Source of the DNA: Methylosarcina fibrata AML-C10 | Lineage (GTDB): Bacteria; Pseudomonadota; Gammaproteobacteria; Methylococcales; Methylomonadaceae | Length of the DNA: 64,000 nucleotides | Assembly: GCF_000372865.1 (NCBI RefSeq) | Contig: NZ_KB889965.1 | Location: 889,902 to 953,901, forward strand | Direction of reading: 5' to 3' | Part shown: in pieces, positions 29,312 through 40,310 of the stretch | Layout of the letters: each line of letters begins with the position of its first letter | Position numbering within the stretch: the stretch's first letter is position 1 | The notes under the pieces: model-generated | The model's input: only the letters and a program-made list of their open reading frames with translations | Database searches by the model: none | Told to the model about the DNA's origin: nothing | Made by a program: the position numbers and the translations under genes

Positions 29312-32300
29312 TCAGCCGGTAAATTGAAAAAGATTTTTCTGTACCGTGAAATCGACGTTCAACATTTCCGGGATTTTGTCGGCGGAAACGGCCTGGCTGA
29401 AAAAGAAACCCTGCATGATGTGACAGCCCAGGCCGTGCATGACCAGGACCTGCTCTCTGGTTTCGACGCCTTCGGCAACCAGGGAATAATCGAAGGCATT
29501 GGCCAGACTGATGATGGTGCCGATAAGCAACGACGTCTGCGGATTGTTGAGTACGTCGTCAACGAAAACTTTATCGATTTTTAAACAATCGAGCGGCAAT
29601 TGATTGAGCGAAGCCAGACAGGAATAACCGGTGCCGAAATCGTCGATGGCAATTTTGACGCCGAGCTTTCTGAGCTTGTTGAAAACGTCCAGATGACCTT
29701 CGGTTTGCATGGCGCTTTCGGTGACTTCCAGTTCGATGAATTCGGCCGGTACCCGGGTGGATTCCAACAACTCTTGAACGTTCCTTAACAAGGAGTCGTC
29801 CTTGAAATGATAAGGAGAGATGTTTACGGCGACCCGGATATAAGGCAAACCTTTCTTTTTCCATTGGACGATCTGATGGAATGCTTCCCGAAGCACCCAG
29901 TTGCCCAAATCCACGATCAAGCCAAGCTGTTCCGCCAGCTTGATAAATTCGCCCGGCAAGACAAGATCTTTTTCCGGATGCCGCCAGCGCACCAACGCCT
30001 CTACGCCGACGATCCGGCCGGTGCTCATGGAGATTTGAGGCTGGTAATTCAGAATGAATTGTTCCTGTTCAAACGCCGCCCGCAACAATTGTTCCCTTTT
30101 TAAGCGCTCGATCGCCTGACTGGTCATGTCGCTGGAATAAAATACGAAGCGCTGCTTTCCTGCATGTTTTGCCGAATACATGGCGGTATCGGCGGCTTTG
30201 ATCAGTTCGGTTTCATTGCCGCCGTCCCTCGGAAAAAGGGCGATGCCGATACTGACTCTGGGGATGATCTGATGATTGTCCACGGATAACGGCTGATTAA
30301 TTTTCTGCAGACAGCGGGTGGCCACTTCGGCTACGCTGTCCATGTCCGCTATGTTGGTCAGGATGATGCAGAATTCGTCGCCGCCCATGCGGGCGGCAAA
30401 ATCCACGTCGCGGATCACCTGTTTGATTCGTTGCGCGATGAATTTTAAAAACTGATCGCCGACGTTATGACCGAAGCTGTCGTTGATGTCTTTAAAGCCG
30501 TCCAGATCCAGGAACAGAAAGGCAAACTGCTCATCCCGGCGGGTAGCGGTTTTAATGATGTCCTCGATCCGCTCCTGATAATAGGAACGGCTGGCGAGGC
30601 CGGTCAGACTGTCGAAATACGCCAGACGATGGATTTGCTTTTCCGTTTGTTTTTTATGGGTAATATCCTGAACGGTGCCGGTAATGATGAAATCGTTTTG
30701 ATCGGTAATCGCTTCAATTTCCTGATGGACGAAAACCGTGGCCGACGACGGCATGGCCAGTCGGTACTCAAGATGCTGAACCGTTTTGTTTTGCCTGGCG
30801 GACAGGATGACGTCCTTAACGAAGCTGCGGTCCTCGGGATGAACAAGATCAAGAAAATCCTCCAGCGTCCCACCGAAGTCTTCCGCTCTGATTTCACACA
30901 ACTCCGCCAACTGCTCCGACAGGCAAAATTCGTTGTGCTGGGTGTCCCAGGTCCAATAGCCGAGGCGTGCGATGCGCTGAGCCGCGGCAAGTTGCAGTTT
31001 TTTGCTTCTGAGTTCGGCGGTATTCTGGCTTGCTCTCAGAGTGAAATACAATCGATGGATCAGGATCGGAAAGTTCAACGGCTTGACGATAAAGTCGGTC
31101 GCGCCCGCGGCAAAGGCTTTATTGATGGACTCGGTGTCGCCCAATCCGGTCGACATGATGATGGGCACGTCCGCCAGCGCCGGATTCGCTCTAATTGAAC
31201 GGCACGTGGCAAAACCGTCGACCCCTTCCATGACGGCGTCCAGCAGGATCAGATCGGGCTGATGCAGCCGGATTTTTTCGATGGCTTCGGCGCTGCCGGC
31301 CGCCTCGTCGACAGAAAAATTCGCCGCGCGTAAAACTTCGGAAGTGATCAAGCGAAAATTCGCATCGTCGTCCACCAGCAAGATGCGATTGTTCGGTATG
31401 GGCGCCGGCTCGTTCCGGTCTGAAACCGGAACCGGGGAAATTTTGACTTTTAATTCGGCCAGCACCTCCTCAAGATCCTTTTCCATGACCGTGAGCAGCT
31501 CATCGATACCGTTTAATTGCTTTTTATTAGCCAGCATCTGAACCGAATTGGAAAGCTCGGCCAGCGAGTCGGCGCCGAGGTTGGCGCAACTGGACTTGAA
31601 GCTGTGCGCGACTCTGACCAGTTCGGCGACGTCTTCATTGGTCAAGGCCACTCTCATTTTTTCTATGTCTCCGGCCGCCGAATCGACAAACAGCTCAACG
31701 GCCTTGTTCAGCAAGCTAAAAGCCTTCAAATTATGAATGGCCTCGGCATTGATGCGCGGCTCTTCCGCAAGTTTCGGCATCTGCTCGTCCGGTTGACCGG
31801 TCTTGATCGGCAATAAATCGTAAGACGTGGCGGGCAACCATTGTTGAATGACTTCCTGAAGTTCTTTCCTGCTGAAAGGTTTACTGACGTAATCGTCCAT
31901 TCCTGCGGCATGGCATTGCTCTGCGATCCCTTTCTGCACGTCCGCGGTCAACGCGATGATGGGTATGCGGGATTTGCGATTCTGTGCCTTTTCATATTCC
32001 CGTATTTTCACCGTTGCCTGAAACCCATCCATGACCGGCATGTGGCAATCCATCAGAATCAGATCGTAATGCTCTTTCGCATAGGCCTTGACCGCTTTCA
32101 ATCCGTCATGGGCCACGTAGACTTTGCAGCCCAGGGAGCGGATGATGCCTACCCCGACTTCCTGGTTGATCAGGTTGTCCTCGGCCAGCAGGATTTTTTT
32201 ATTCATCGGCTTGATGGAACTGCTTAAAACCGGTTCCCGCTGGGTTTTTCTCTTGCTGTCCAATACCCCGATCAATTCGAACAGGCAATCCAGCAGCTTT

Positions 32301-34285
32301 TGCCGGGTCACCGGTTTATTCAAAAAGAATCGGATCAATTGCCGGTCCTCTTCACTGATGTTCCACAAGACATGGTCCGAACTTAACAGAATGATCGACG
32401 GTGCGGGAATGAGCGGCTCGGAATAGATCGCCCGGATCAGCGTCAAACCGTCCATTTCGGGCATCTTCCCATCCACAATCGCCACTTGGTAAGGCTTTCC
32501 GAGACAAGCCGCTTCAATCAAGTCATTCAGCGCCTGTTCGCCGTTGGCGGCAGAGTCGCAGTTCACTCCCCAGTAACAAAGCTCGTCCTGCAGGACGGAA
32601 CGATTGGCCGCATTGTCGTCGACGATCAATACCGGAATGTCCTGCAATGCCGAGGCGTCCACCTTGGGAATCGTTGCGCACGGGCTGTGCTCGAAGCAGA
32701 GGGCAAAATAAAAACAGGAACCTTTGCCCGGCGTGCTCGACAATTCCAGGCTGCCGCCCATCAACGCGACCAATTGTCTGGAGATGGTCAGGCCTAACCC
32801 GGTGCCCCCGTAGCGCCGGGTAATCGATCCATCCACCTGGGTGAAACTCTCGAAGATTTGCTGTTGCTGCTCGGACGCGATGCCGGGTCCGGTATCGGTT
32901 ACTTCAAACAGCAGCTTGACCGGTTTTCCGGATTCCGGGCGGTCGATCCAGCCGACCTTAAGCTGTATTTCCCCGCGTTCGGTAAATTTGAAGGCATTGC
33001 CTAACAGGTTGATCAACACCTGACGCAGCCTTTCGGGATCGCCTTTAACGGTCAGGTCCAGATCATGGGGCAGATCCAGAATGAATTCCAGACCTTTGTT
33101 GTGCACCTGCGTCGCCAGAAATTCCGCTATTTCTTCCAGGAAATGACGCAAGTCGAACTCCTTGGTCAATAAAACGAATTTGCCCGATTCAATCTTGGAA
33201 AAATCCAGAATATTGTTGATGACCCCCAGCAAGGACTCCGCCGAACGAAACGCCGTATCCGCCAGGCGTTTCTGGCGCCAATCCAGATGGGTATCCAGCA
33301 GCAGCTCGATCATGCCGAGCACGCCGTTCATCGGCGTTCTAATTTCATGACTCATCGTCGCCAGAAATTCGCTTTTCGCCTTATTGGCGGCTTCCGCCTT
33401 GGTAGCGAGCTGGTAGGCCTCGTCCGTTTTTTTCTGAAGATCGCGGGTACGTTGCGCAACCTGCCGTTCGAGCGTATCGCGATGGGATAATACTTCCTGT
33501 TTAAAGGCCAGCAAATCCTGCGACATGTCGTTAAAAGAGCTCGCCAGCTCTCCGAGTTCCCCCGTCGTATTGAATTGAATTTTCTTGCCGAAATGTCCTT
33601 CCGAAATATCCTTGGTCGCCAGGACCAGTTTTTTGATGGGCAATATGATGCGCCGGGTTTGCCAGAGGGTCAGCAGAATGCCCAGAATCACGACAAAGCT
33701 GGCAATCTCGATCGTTTGGAACAAAAATTTCTTGGAATCCTGAAAAATCCGATCCTGGCTGATGCCCAACTGGACGAAACCGATGATTTCCGATTTACCC
33801 TGATCCGGATCGGGAAAATCCATTAACGGATCCGACTCGGCCGTGCCGGCTCTTATGTAGACGGGGGTAATGACATTGATGTAATTTTTATTATCTTTGG
33901 GATCGACGTAGTAATCTTCGAGCCACTTCGCAAGGCTAAAATCCACGTCGTTCCGGCCGGCATTCCTGATGTCGGGTATTTTTGAGACGCCGCGAAAATT
34001 CCTTTCCGCCAATATTTTGAAATCCTTGTTGGAAATCGTCAGATAAGCGATGTCCGGATTTTGTTTCAGGCCTTTCAGGGCGTGTTCGATTTCCTGCTGA
34101 TTCTCGGTGTAAACGCCGTATTCGATGTTTTTAGCCAGCATGACGGCGATTTCTTCGCCGTGTTGGGAGAAATTTCTGAAGGTATTGAGCTGATGCAGCC
34201 ATATCAAATAACCTCCCACCAGGAAAGCCGTCAATGTAATCAGGAAAATGGTCAACAGATTGAATTTGGCCGCGATCGATTTCAT
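29312..34285 (-). CDS. giant hybrid phosphorelay protein with HisKA-ATPase-REC-REC-HPt-REC-PAS-GGDEF-EAL
   Basis: 1657 residues. Domains in order: membrane helix near 10-30; periplasmic sensor; second helix near 190; HAMP; histidine kinase with SHEIRTP (His313) and ATPase boxes; receiver 1 ([12 protein letters not shown]); receiver 2 ([23 protein letters not shown]); HPt with [12 protein letters not shown] (His894); receiver 3 ([23 protein letters not shown]); PAS; GGDEF (GGDEF intact at 1301-1305); EAL (EAL at 1429-1431, [17 protein letters not shown]). A whole phosphorelay is thus fused to both c-di-GMP synthesis and breakdown modules with intact motifs. It follows the ABC binding protein by 16 bases, which probably supplies the periplasmic signal. 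Confidence 0.93.
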   Translation of the reverse strand: MKSIAAKFNLLTIFLITLTAFLVGGYLIWLHQLNTFRNFSQHGEEIAVMLAKNIEYGVYTENQQEIEHALKGLKQNPDIAYLTISNKDFKILAERNFRGVSKIPDIRNAGRNDVDFSLAKWLEDYYVDPKDNKNYINVITPVYIRAGTAESDPLMDFPDPDQGKSEIIGFVQLGISQDRIFQDSKKFLFQTIEIASFVVILGILLTLWQTRRIILPIKKLVLATKDISEGHFGKKIQFNTTGELGELASSFNDMSQDLLAFKQEVLSHRDTLERQVAQRTRDLQKKTDEAYQLATKAEAANKAKSEFLATMSHEIRTPMNGVLGMIELLLDTHLDWRQKRLADTAFRSAESLLGVINNILDFSKIESGKFVLLTKEFDLRHFLEEIAEFLATQVHNKGLEFILDLPHDLDLTVKGDPERLRQVLINLLGNAFKFTERGEIQLKVGWIDRPESGKPVKLLFEVTDTGPGIASEQQQQIFESFTQVDGSITRRYGGTGLGLTISRQLVALMGGSLELSSTPGKGSCFYFALCFEHSPCATIPKVDASALQDIPVLIVDDNAANRSVLQDELCYWGVNCDSAANGEQALNDLIEAACLGKPYQVAIVDGKMPEMDGLTLIRAIYSEPLIPAPSIILLSSDHVLWNISEEDRQLIRFFLNKPVTRQKLLDCLFELIGVLDSKRKTQREPVLSSSIKPMNKKILLAEDNLINQEVGVGIIRSLGCKVYVAHDGLKAVKAYAKEHYDLILMDCHMPVMDGFQATVKIREYEKAQNRKSRIPIIALTADVQKGIAEQCHAAGMDDYVSKPFSRKELQEVIQQWLPATSYDLLPIKTGQPDEQMPKLAEEPRINAEAIHNLKAFSLLNKAVELFVDSAAGDIEKMRVALTNEDVAELVRVAHSFKSSCANLGADSLAELSNSVQMLANKKQLNGIDELLTVMEKDLEEVLAELKVKISPVPVSDRNEPAPIPNNRILLVDDDANFRLITSEVLRAANFSVDEAAGSAEAIEKIRLHQPDLILLDAVMEGVDGFATCRSIRANPALADVPIIMSTGLGDTESINKAFAAGATDFIVKPLNFPILIHRLYFTLRASQNTAELRSKKLQLAAAQRIARLGYWTWDTQHNEFCLSEQLAELCEIRAEDFGGTLEDFLDLVHPEDRSFVKDVILSARQNKTVQHLEYRLAMPSSATVFVHQEIEAITDQNDFIITGTVQDITHKKQTEKQIHRLAYFDSLTGLASRSYYQERIEDIIKTATRRDEQFAFLFLDLDGFKDINDSFGHNVGDQFLKFIAQRIKQVIRDVDFAARMGGDEFCIILTNIADMDSVAEVATRCLQKINQPLSVDNHQIIPRVSIGIALFPRDGGNETELIKAADTAMYSAKHAGKQRFVFYSSDMTSQAIERLKREQLLRAAFEQEQFILNYQPQISMSTGRIVGVEALVRWRHPEKDLVLPGEFIKLAEQLGLIVDLGNWVLREAFHQIVQWKKKGLPYIRVAVNISPYHFKDDSLLRNVQELLESTRVPAEFIELEVTESAMQTEGHLDVFNKLRKLGVKIAIDDFGTGYSCLASLNQLPLDCLKIDKVFVDDVLNNPQTSLLIGTIISLANAFDYSLVAEGVETREQVLVMHGLGCHIMQGFFFSQAVSADKIPEMLNVDFTVQKNLFQFTG

Positions 34286-34301
34286 TTTACTACCGGCATG
34301 A

Positions 34302-35243
34302 TTAATTAAAGATCAGCTTTGCATTTTTTAATAAAGCCTGAGATATTTCGATGTTCATATGCTCGGCTATCTTTGCGTTGATGGAATAGGCGGTTTTACG
34401 CGGATATTCGACGGGGACGTTTTGTATGGGGATGCCTTTGATCAGTGTATCCGACTGAATGGCGCATTGTCTACCCAGGTCCTCGTAATCCCAGGACAAC
34501 GAGTAAAAAGCACCGGACTTGACCCAATTATCAGACAGCCCCACCAAAGGAACCCGATTTCTAAAAGAGGCCAGAAGCACTTCCTTGGCTGTTTTTGAGG
34601 ACATGGCGACTTCATCCGGAATCGCCAGCAGGATTTCCACATTGCTTTTCAGTTGGTCGAGCGCGTAAGGAAGCTCCCTGGGCGTTTCGACCGGGATGGG
34701 AATAAGATCCAGCCCTTGCTGACCGGCTATTTGTCTAGCCTCCCGGATGGTTCCGGTATTTTCTTCCGGATTAAAGAAAATGGCGATTTTTTTCTGTTCC
34801 GGGAAAAATTTCTTCAACCACTCAAACTGGATCGTCAGGGGATAATTCAAATAGACGCCGGTAATGTTACTCGCGTGCTTGTACGAAAACCTTTTCAGAA
34901 TCATGGTGGCGACAATCGGAATGGTCGAAGTGTTCCGAAGTGAGGCTTCCGTTGCTTCCCCGCCCAGGCTGTAAATCAAATCCGGCGGGTTATTCCGGAT
35001 TTCCGCCGAAAGCAGCGAATCCGGGTCATCGGCCTGGACAAGATAGCGCTCGGTGAATTTGACGGTTTGCGTCGACGACAATTGCTTCTTGTAACCGTCG
35101 ATGGCCTGTCGATACGGTTCGTCCATCGAATTGGCCACGATCAACACTTGCCGGACCTTGGCCGCCCATAAGGGAGCGGACCACATCGATAATATCAACA
35201 GCAAGAGCGGGATCAGCCTGAACGCTGATAGATGCAATTTCAT
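34302..35243 (-). CDS. periplasmic ABC-type substrate-binding protein
   Basis: 313 residues with a signal peptide ([18 protein letters not shown]). [50 protein letters not shown] and [31 protein letters not shown] belong to the ABC_sub_bind (TrpX-like) family. No transporter permease or ATPase is nearby. Instead it lies between a TonB-dependent receptor (6 bases upstream) and a membrane sensor kinase (16 bases downstream), so it more likely presents a ligand to the sensor than to an uptake pump. Confidence 0.85.
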   Translation of the reverse strand: MKLHLSAFRLIPLLLLILSMWSAPLWAAKVRQVLIVANSMDEPYRQAIDGYKKQLSSTQTVKFTERYLVQADDPDSLLSAEIRNNPPDLIYSLGGEATEASLRNTSTIPIVATMILKRFSYKHASNITGVYLNYPLTIQFEWLKKFFPEQKKIAIFFNPEENTGTIREARQIAGQQGLDLIPIPVETPRELPYALDQLKSNVEILLAIPDEVAMSSKTAKEVLLASFRNRVPLVGLSDNWVKSGAFYSLSWDYEDLGRQCAIQSDTLIKGIPIQNVPVEYPRKTAYSINAKIAEHMNIEISQALLKNAKLIFN

Positions 35244-35249
35244 AAGCTC

Positions 35250-37271
35250 TTAGAAATCGATGCTGGCCTTGATTCTGAACTGAAGACCGTCCTGCTCTAT
35301 CGCGTTTTGTTTGTGTGCATCGGACGCCGGATCAAAATACTGTTCGTCAAAAAGATTATAGACGCCCGCGGAGAGTTCGAGCCCTTTCACCCAGTTTTGG
35401 GTGAATACCGTCAGATTGCTGATTACGTAATCGCCGACCTGCCCGCCCAACACGGTTTTCCTGCCGCTCATGTATTGCAGTTCGTACCCGAGGAACACCT
35501 TGTCCGTCCACAACGGCGCGATCAGATTGAGTTTGACCATGTGTTCCGGGGAATTGCTCAGGCGTTGATGAGTGACTTCGTCCTTGTTTTCCTGCCAGGA
35601 ATAGCTGACCCGTCCTTGAAAGCCGTTATAGAAAAGTTGTTCCAGTTGAATTTCGAGCCCATTGGACTCGATGTTGCCTACGTTTTGATGCTGGAGATCG
35701 CCGTTAGCGAGCGTCGTCAAATAAATGATGTTGCTGATGTCGGTATGAAACAGGTTGAATTCCGCGCGCAGTTGCGGCGTGAAATAATGTTCCAGGATCA
35801 ATTCGGTGGTTTCCAGTTTTTCCGGTTGTAAATTCGAACTGGCGATAATCCCCGCGCCGATAAAATTCAGCTCGAACTGGTTGGGCGCCCTGAAGGCCGT
35901 GCCGTAGAGCAATTTAACGGTGGAATTCTGGAAAAAATTGTAAATCAGGCCGAGCCTGGGATTGACCGTCGAGCCGAAAATGCTGAAATAATCGTAACGG
36001 ACTCCGGCATTGAAGGTCAGCGATTCCGTGATGCTGTAATCGTCCTGGACAAACAACGCCCACTGATAAGTGCTTGCATCCGAGCTGACGTAGGTGGCGA
36101 CGTCGTAACTGGTCTGGAATTGATGAAAGTTATCCTGGTATTGCCCGCCCAGAGTGACGTGGTGATCCTGCCAGAATACCTTGGAGGCCTCCAGCTCGGC
36201 GCGCCACCATTGGCCGTCGGAAAGTTCCTTGTTGATGCCGAGAAAGGGAACCCGGTCGGCCGAGTGATCGACGGGGTAATTCCCGCTATAGCGATACCAA
36301 TTGTAGGAGAGTCTTGACTGTACGTTCAGTTGATTGTCGAAGGTATGATCGTATTTCAGCTCGTAAAAAGCCGCCTCGTCGGTGGTATTTTCGGCCTGGC
36401 TATTGAATATCGTATCATAGGAGGCGGTAGGAACGTCCTTGCGGCGGTTGACGTACAGTCCCTGGAGCGAGAAATCGCCGAACGCGATTTTGGTCATCAG
36501 TTTTCTCGCCAGTTCTTCATCGCTGTTGACGGCAATGCCGTTATTGGTCTGCGGCGTGTCGAATTCCTTGTAATAAAGGCGGTTGTAGCCGGCGCTATCG
36601 TAGTAAGTGCCGGTTACGAAGGCTTCCAGACCGTTACTGAAACGGTTGCCGTAACTGAAACTGGTTTTATAGGCATCGTTGGTGCCGTATGAAGCCTTGA
36701 CGTTGGCGCCGTTCTGATCCCGCCCGCGTTTGGTAATGACGTTGATGATGCCGAAAACCGCATTGGTGCCGTAGAGTGAAGAACTGGGGCCTCTTACCAC
36801 TTCGATCCGTTCGATCACGTCAATGTCAACCGGAAACCCTGCGTCCGTATAAAACGAATCATAGATGACGTCGTTGTAACGGTGGCCGTCGATGAGCAAC
36901 AGCAAACGGCTGTTGTAATCGCCCGGCAGACCGAACCCCCTTACTCCGACATAGCCGTAGTTTCGATCGCTGGTGCTGTAAAATCCCTTCAGGCTGGCTA
37001 AAATGGCGCCGAAATTGCGATAGCCGTATTTTTTGATTTCATCCGCGGTGACGATACTGATGGACGCCGGAGCTTTCGTGACTTTTTGTTCATATTTCGA
37101 TGCGCTATAAACGGAAGGGATGTCTTCAAACAGAACATCGCTGCTGCCAAAGTGCGGCTCCGGCCCGGAAAACTCGTCTGCTGCCAGGGCCGGATTCGTT
37201 TGCGGCAGAGCCATCGTACTGAAGATCAGACAGTTTATGGCGATTGAATTACAGATTTTCATACCCATCAT
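35250..37271 (-). CDS. TonB-dependent outer membrane receptor
   Basis: 673 residues with a signal peptide ending near NPALAADE. The plug domain is clear (APASISIVTADEIKKYGYRNFGAILASLKGFY, VGVRGFGLPGDYNSRLLLLIDGHRYND, IERIEVVRGPSSSLYGTNAVFGIINVITKRG). A 22-strand-type barrel region follows, ending in aromatic FRIKASIDF as usual for outer membrane proteins. It should take up a chelate or other large ligand with TonB energy. Its operon partners suggest the ligand also acts as a signal. The substrate is unknown. Confidence 0.92.
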   Translation of the reverse strand: MMGMKICNSIAINCLIFSTMALPQTNPALAADEFSGPEPHFGSSDVLFEDIPSVYSASKYEQKVTKAPASISIVTADEIKKYGYRNFGAILASLKGFYSTSDRNYGYVGVRGFGLPGDYNSRLLLLIDGHRYNDVIYDSFYTDAGFPVDIDVIERIEVVRGPSSSLYGTNAVFGIINVITKRGRDQNGANVKASYGTNDAYKTSFSYGNRFSNGLEAFVTGTYYDSAGYNRLYYKEFDTPQTNNGIAVNSDEELARKLMTKIAFGDFSLQGLYVNRRKDVPTASYDTIFNSQAENTTDEAAFYELKYDHTFDNQLNVQSRLSYNWYRYSGNYPVDHSADRVPFLGINKELSDGQWWRAELEASKVFWQDHHVTLGGQYQDNFHQFQTSYDVATYVSSDASTYQWALFVQDDYSITESLTFNAGVRYDYFSIFGSTVNPRLGLIYNFFQNSTVKLLYGTAFRAPNQFELNFIGAGIIASSNLQPEKLETTELILEHYFTPQLRAEFNLFHTDISNIIYLTTLANGDLQHQNVGNIESNGLEIQLEQLFYNGFQGRVSYSWQENKDEVTHQRLSNSPEHMVKLNLIAPLWTDKVFLGYELQYMSGRKTVLGGQVGDYVISNLTVFTQNWVKGLELSAGVYNLFDEQYFDPASDAHKQNAIEQDGLQFRIKASIDF

Positions 37272-37771
37272 TGGATTGGCGGCTAGAGAGTAAAATGATT
37301 ATTTTTCCGGTCAGGCATAAGGATCGGCAACTCGTCGATTCGATAACGGCCGACGTTCCGGCATAGCCATTCGACCGGTTAACGATCGAATACCGGAAAG
37401 CGGGCCATTCCTGGCGGAGTCTTTCGGGTTATGTCCGTGTTGGGATGAAACGCTAGAGACGGTGGAAACGGCATGATTGCGATTGATCTTGACTTGCCTG
37501 GTAATCAGGATTTCTTCTTGAGATTCAGATTAAGCACCTTAGAATATTTGAAATTAATCTTTTTTTCAAAAATATCCGAAGCCTTTCAGTCCGCCGGATC
37601 TCTAACGAATATATGATCTGCCCAAGGCGCCACAGGGTTCTGCCGCCGATCTCGAGTCTATAGCCTTCATAGAAGGATTATAGTTGCAATTGTTTGATTT
37701 TAAAAAAAATCGATTTTTCGATCGTGAATTTGTCCGAAGATGGAGGAATTATACGGAAGAATAAACGACAA
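37272..37771. other. intergenic, upstream region of the receptor operon
   Basis: 500 bases between the start of the receptor gene and the end of the decarboxylase gene. It becomes AT-rich after 37500. A short AT palindrome AAAAATCGATTTTT occurs near 37705-37718, downstream of the decarboxylase stop codon, and might help termination. No gene or RNA was recognised. Confidence 0.45.
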
Positions 37772-38947
37772 TTATTCATTTATTCCATAAAAATAGGATT
37801 TGATCGAAGGGAATCCGTTAAACTCGACCGAAGCGTAGCTGGAAGTATAAGCACCGGTCGACAGCCAGTACAGCCGTTGGCCCGAACAGGCGCTCAACGG
37901 CAATTTATATCGGGCTTTTTCGTACATGATGTCCACGCTGTCGCAGGTAGGTCCCGCCAATATTACCTCGCCTACCCGCTTTTTTTCATTTTCCTCGGCC
38001 ATGACCACCGGATATTTCGTCCCTTCGTCCATGGTTTCGATCAAACCGTTGAATTTTCCGGTGTCCAGAAAAACCCAGCGATGACTGTCCGAACGGCTTT
38101 TCTTGGAAATGGTAATAATTTCGCTGACCAGAATGCCGGCATTGCCGACCAGCGATCGTCCGGGTTCCAGTATGATTTTAGGCCGGCGGCTGCCGAAATG
38201 ATTGCTAAGATATCGATTGATTTCAGTGGCGTATTCCTTGATGCTGTGGGTTTTATTGATGTAGTTGGCCGGAAAACCGCCTCCCATGTCGATCGTTTGC
38301 AAATGTATCCCTTGCTCCGCGGCCATTGCAAAAATGGCCGCCACCGAGATCAGCGCCTCGTTCCATTGCCATACCGCACGTTGCTGCGAACCTACGTGAA
38401 AAGAGACCCCCTGCGGTTTCAGGCCCAGTTTGATGGCCTTTTCCATCAACGATACGGCGCTCATCGGATGGCAACCGAATTTTCTCGTTAACGGCCAATC
38501 GGCGGTTTCTCCGCCTTGCACCAGAATCCGGACCAGAATATCCGACCCCGGCGCATGAGCAGCGATTTTTTCGATGTCGTCCAGGCAATCGGTCGCATAA
38601 AGTCTGATGCCTTTTTTATAGGCGTACTCGATGTCGCTGGCCTTTTTAATGGTGTTCCCATAAAGGATTTTTTCCGGAGGTACGCCCAGCGATAATATTT
38701 TGTCCATTTCGTATATGGACGCGATGTCGAAATTGCTGCCCAAGCGATGCAACAGCGTGATAATTTCGGCGGCAGGATTCGCCTTGACCGGATAATGAAT
38801 GAAACTGTCCGGAAAATAACCGGCGAGTTCCTCGTATTGTTTTTTCACTCTATCAAGATTGATGACAATGAACGGCGTGGGTAACGGATCGGTGAATTCA
38901 AGCATTTTTTGCCACTCGTCGTCCGAGTAAAAATTTTTTCTTTTCAT
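37772..38947 (-). CDS. fold-III ornithine/lysine decarboxylase-like enzyme
   Basis: 391 residues. The alanine-racemase-fold decarboxylase motifs are present: PFIVINLDRVKKQY, FIHYPVKANP (PLP Lys at 55), FDIASIYEMD, FHVGSQQ, IDMGGGFPANY, ILEPGRSLVGNAG and AGPTCDSVD, whose Cys (about 335) acts across the dimer. It should make putrescine and/or cadaverine in the cytoplasm; the specificity cannot be read from these motifs. It is monocistronic and directly precedes the CRISPR-Cas locus on the opposite strand. Confidence 0.88.
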   Translation of the reverse strand: MKRKNFYSDDEWQKMLEFTDPLPTPFIVINLDRVKKQYEELAGYFPDSFIHYPVKANPAAEIITLLHRLGSNFDIASIYEMDKILSLGVPPEKILYGNTIKKASDIEYAYKKGIRLYATDCLDDIEKIAAHAPGSDILVRILVQGGETADWPLTRKFGCHPMSAVSLMEKAIKLGLKPQGVSFHVGSQQRAVWQWNEALISVAAIFAMAAEQGIHLQTIDMGGGFPANYINKTHSIKEYATEINRYLSNHFGSRRPKIILEPGRSLVGNAGILVSEIITISKKSRSDSHRWVFLDTGKFNGLIETMDEGTKYPVVMAEENEKKRVGEVILAGPTCDSVDIMYEKARYKLPLSACSGQRLYWLSTGAYTSSYASVEFNGFPSIKSYFYGINE

Positions 38948-39123
38948 GGAAGGGGCGTAATCAAAAGCGGAAAGTACAGGATCAAAAAAACTTTAATTTT
39001 CCATTCTAGTAGAAAAGCCGGCTAAAGTCAGAATTTCGGACAGGATTCATGCGTCGGCATTCCGGTTCCGTTAACTCCGGCCCGCGCGAAGCCCGGCAGA
39101 GCGGACAAGCAAAGCGCACTCCG

Positions 39124-39139
39124 TTAACAAGCTTGCCAA
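39124..39139. promoter_or_regulatory. imperfect CAAGCTTG palindrome upstream of cas6
   Basis: TTAACAAGCTTGCCAA lies 53 bases before the cas6 ATG. It resembles the perfect palindromes before the first CARF gene (40258) and cas2 (57046). Possible shared operator or recombination site; function inferred only from position and repetition. Confidence 0.3.
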
Positions 39140-39192
39140 AGTAAGCTACAATGCCGCCTCGGGGGCAAAATACAAAAGGAGGTGTAACTAAA

Positions 39193-40143
39193 ATGAACAA
39201 TCCACTGACGATGCCCGATCTTCCCTTTTCCGTTTTCCGGTTCAATTTCCACAGCAACAACCCGATCCGATTGCCGCCGTATCCGGGTTCCGCATGGCGC
39301 GGAGCCTTCGGGCACGCTCTCAAGAAAACCGTTTGTGTGGTCAGAAACACTCCTTGCGCTGAATGCCTGCTGAAAAGCTCGTGCGCCTATTCTTATCTGT
39401 TCGAAACGCCGCCCCCGGCGAATTCCGAAAAAATGCGCAAATACACCGCGGCGCCGCATCCCTTTGTTCTGCAGATGCCGCTTGCGGAGCAGCAGGACAC
39501 GCGCTATCCGTTGCAAATCGTTGTTTTCGGCCACGGCCAGCGGTTTTTTCCGTATCTCGTCCATGCTCTGAACACGGCCGGGAATGACGGTCTGGGCGGA
39601 CGCCGTCAAGTCCTGCAATTGGAAACCGTCGAGCAACTGTTTCCTGCATCGGCGCCTCAGCCGGTTTACCGCGAGGGCCAACTGGACGTCCTCAGCCCGC
39701 CGGCCATGCCGGCAATTCCGCCCATGCCCGGCCGCATACGCCTGTCGATCCACACGCCCCTACGGATCAAGCAGGACAGTAAAAACGTTAACGGCGCTCA
39801 TTTTCACTTTGCCCCGTTCTTCGGCAGTCTGCTGCGCCGGATATCCATGCTGACCTATTTTCATACCGACACGCCGCTGACAACCGATTTCGCCGCGCTC
39901 ATGCGCCAAGCCGGGACCGTCGAATTTGCCGATAAAAAACTGCGCTGGCACGACTGGACCCGCTACTCTTCAAGGCAACAAACCGAAATGCAACTGGGCG
40001 GCGTTCTGGGGTCGCTGGAACTCGATCCTGAAGGGCTCGAAGACTTTTGGCCCTATCTCTGGCTGGGTCAATGGGTGCATGCCGGCAAGGCCACCAGCAT
40101 GGGCCTAGGCCGCTATACGATCGAAGCCGATGATGTCGATTGA
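39193..40143 (+). CDS. cas6: CRISPR pre-crRNA endoribonuclease Cas6
   Basis: 316 residues from MNNPLTMPDLPFSVFRF. The ATG has a strong AGGAGGT eight bases upstream, while an in-frame ATG 42 bases earlier has none. RAMP features include LPPYPGSAWRGAFGHALKK, a Cys-rich segment TPCAECLLKSSCAYS seen in one Cas6 branch, and the glycine-rich C-terminal loop HAGKATSMGLGRYTI. Cas6 cuts the array transcript within each repeat to leave the 5' tag. It is the first gene of the CRISPR locus, followed by a REP cluster. Confidence 0.93.
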   Translation: MNNPLTMPDLPFSVFRFNFHSNNPIRLPPYPGSAWRGAFGHALKKTVCVVRNTPCAECLLKSSCAYSYLFETPPPANSEKMRKYTAAPHPFVLQMPLAEQQDTRYPLQIVVFGHGQRFFPYLVHALNTAGNDGLGGRRQVLQLETVEQLFPASAPQPVYREGQLDVLSPPAMPAIPPMPGRIRLSIHTPLRIKQDSKNVNGAHFHFAPFFGSLLRRISMLTYFHTDTPLTTDFAALMRQAGTVEFADKKLRWHDWTRYSSRQQTEMQLGGVLGSLELDPEGLEDFWPYLWLGQWVHAGKATSMGLGRYTIEADDVD

Positions 40144-40150
40144 ACAAACC

Positions 40151-40260
40151 GTAGGAGCGACGCCAGTCGCGAAGGCATCCCGCAGGAGCCCCCGTAGGAG
40201 CGACACACAGTCGCGAAGGCATCCCGCAGGAGTCCTCGTAGGAGCGACGCCAGTCGCGAC
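40151..40260. repeat. REP cluster, three direct copies
   Basis: Three copies of a REP unit starting GTAGGAGCGAC and ending GTCGCGA begin at 40151, 40194 and 40238, about 43 bases apart, joined by a conserved spacer containing GGCATCCCGCAGGAG. The same unit recurs at 46114, 48928-49101, 49571-49646 and 62004. These match the target of the REP-associated transposase at 49059. Confidence 0.85.
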
Positions 40261-40271
40261 AAGCTTGTCAA
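40258..40271. promoter_or_regulatory. palindrome GACAAGCTTGTC upstream of the first CARF gene
   Basis: A perfect 12-base palindrome followed by AA, ending 41 bases before the ATG at 40311 and abutting the third REP copy. The identical sequence occurs 39 bases before cas2 (57046-57059). Confidence 0.35.
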
Positions 40272-40310
40272 CCCTAACAATCGACAGAAAACCAAGGCAA
40301 AATCACCGTC

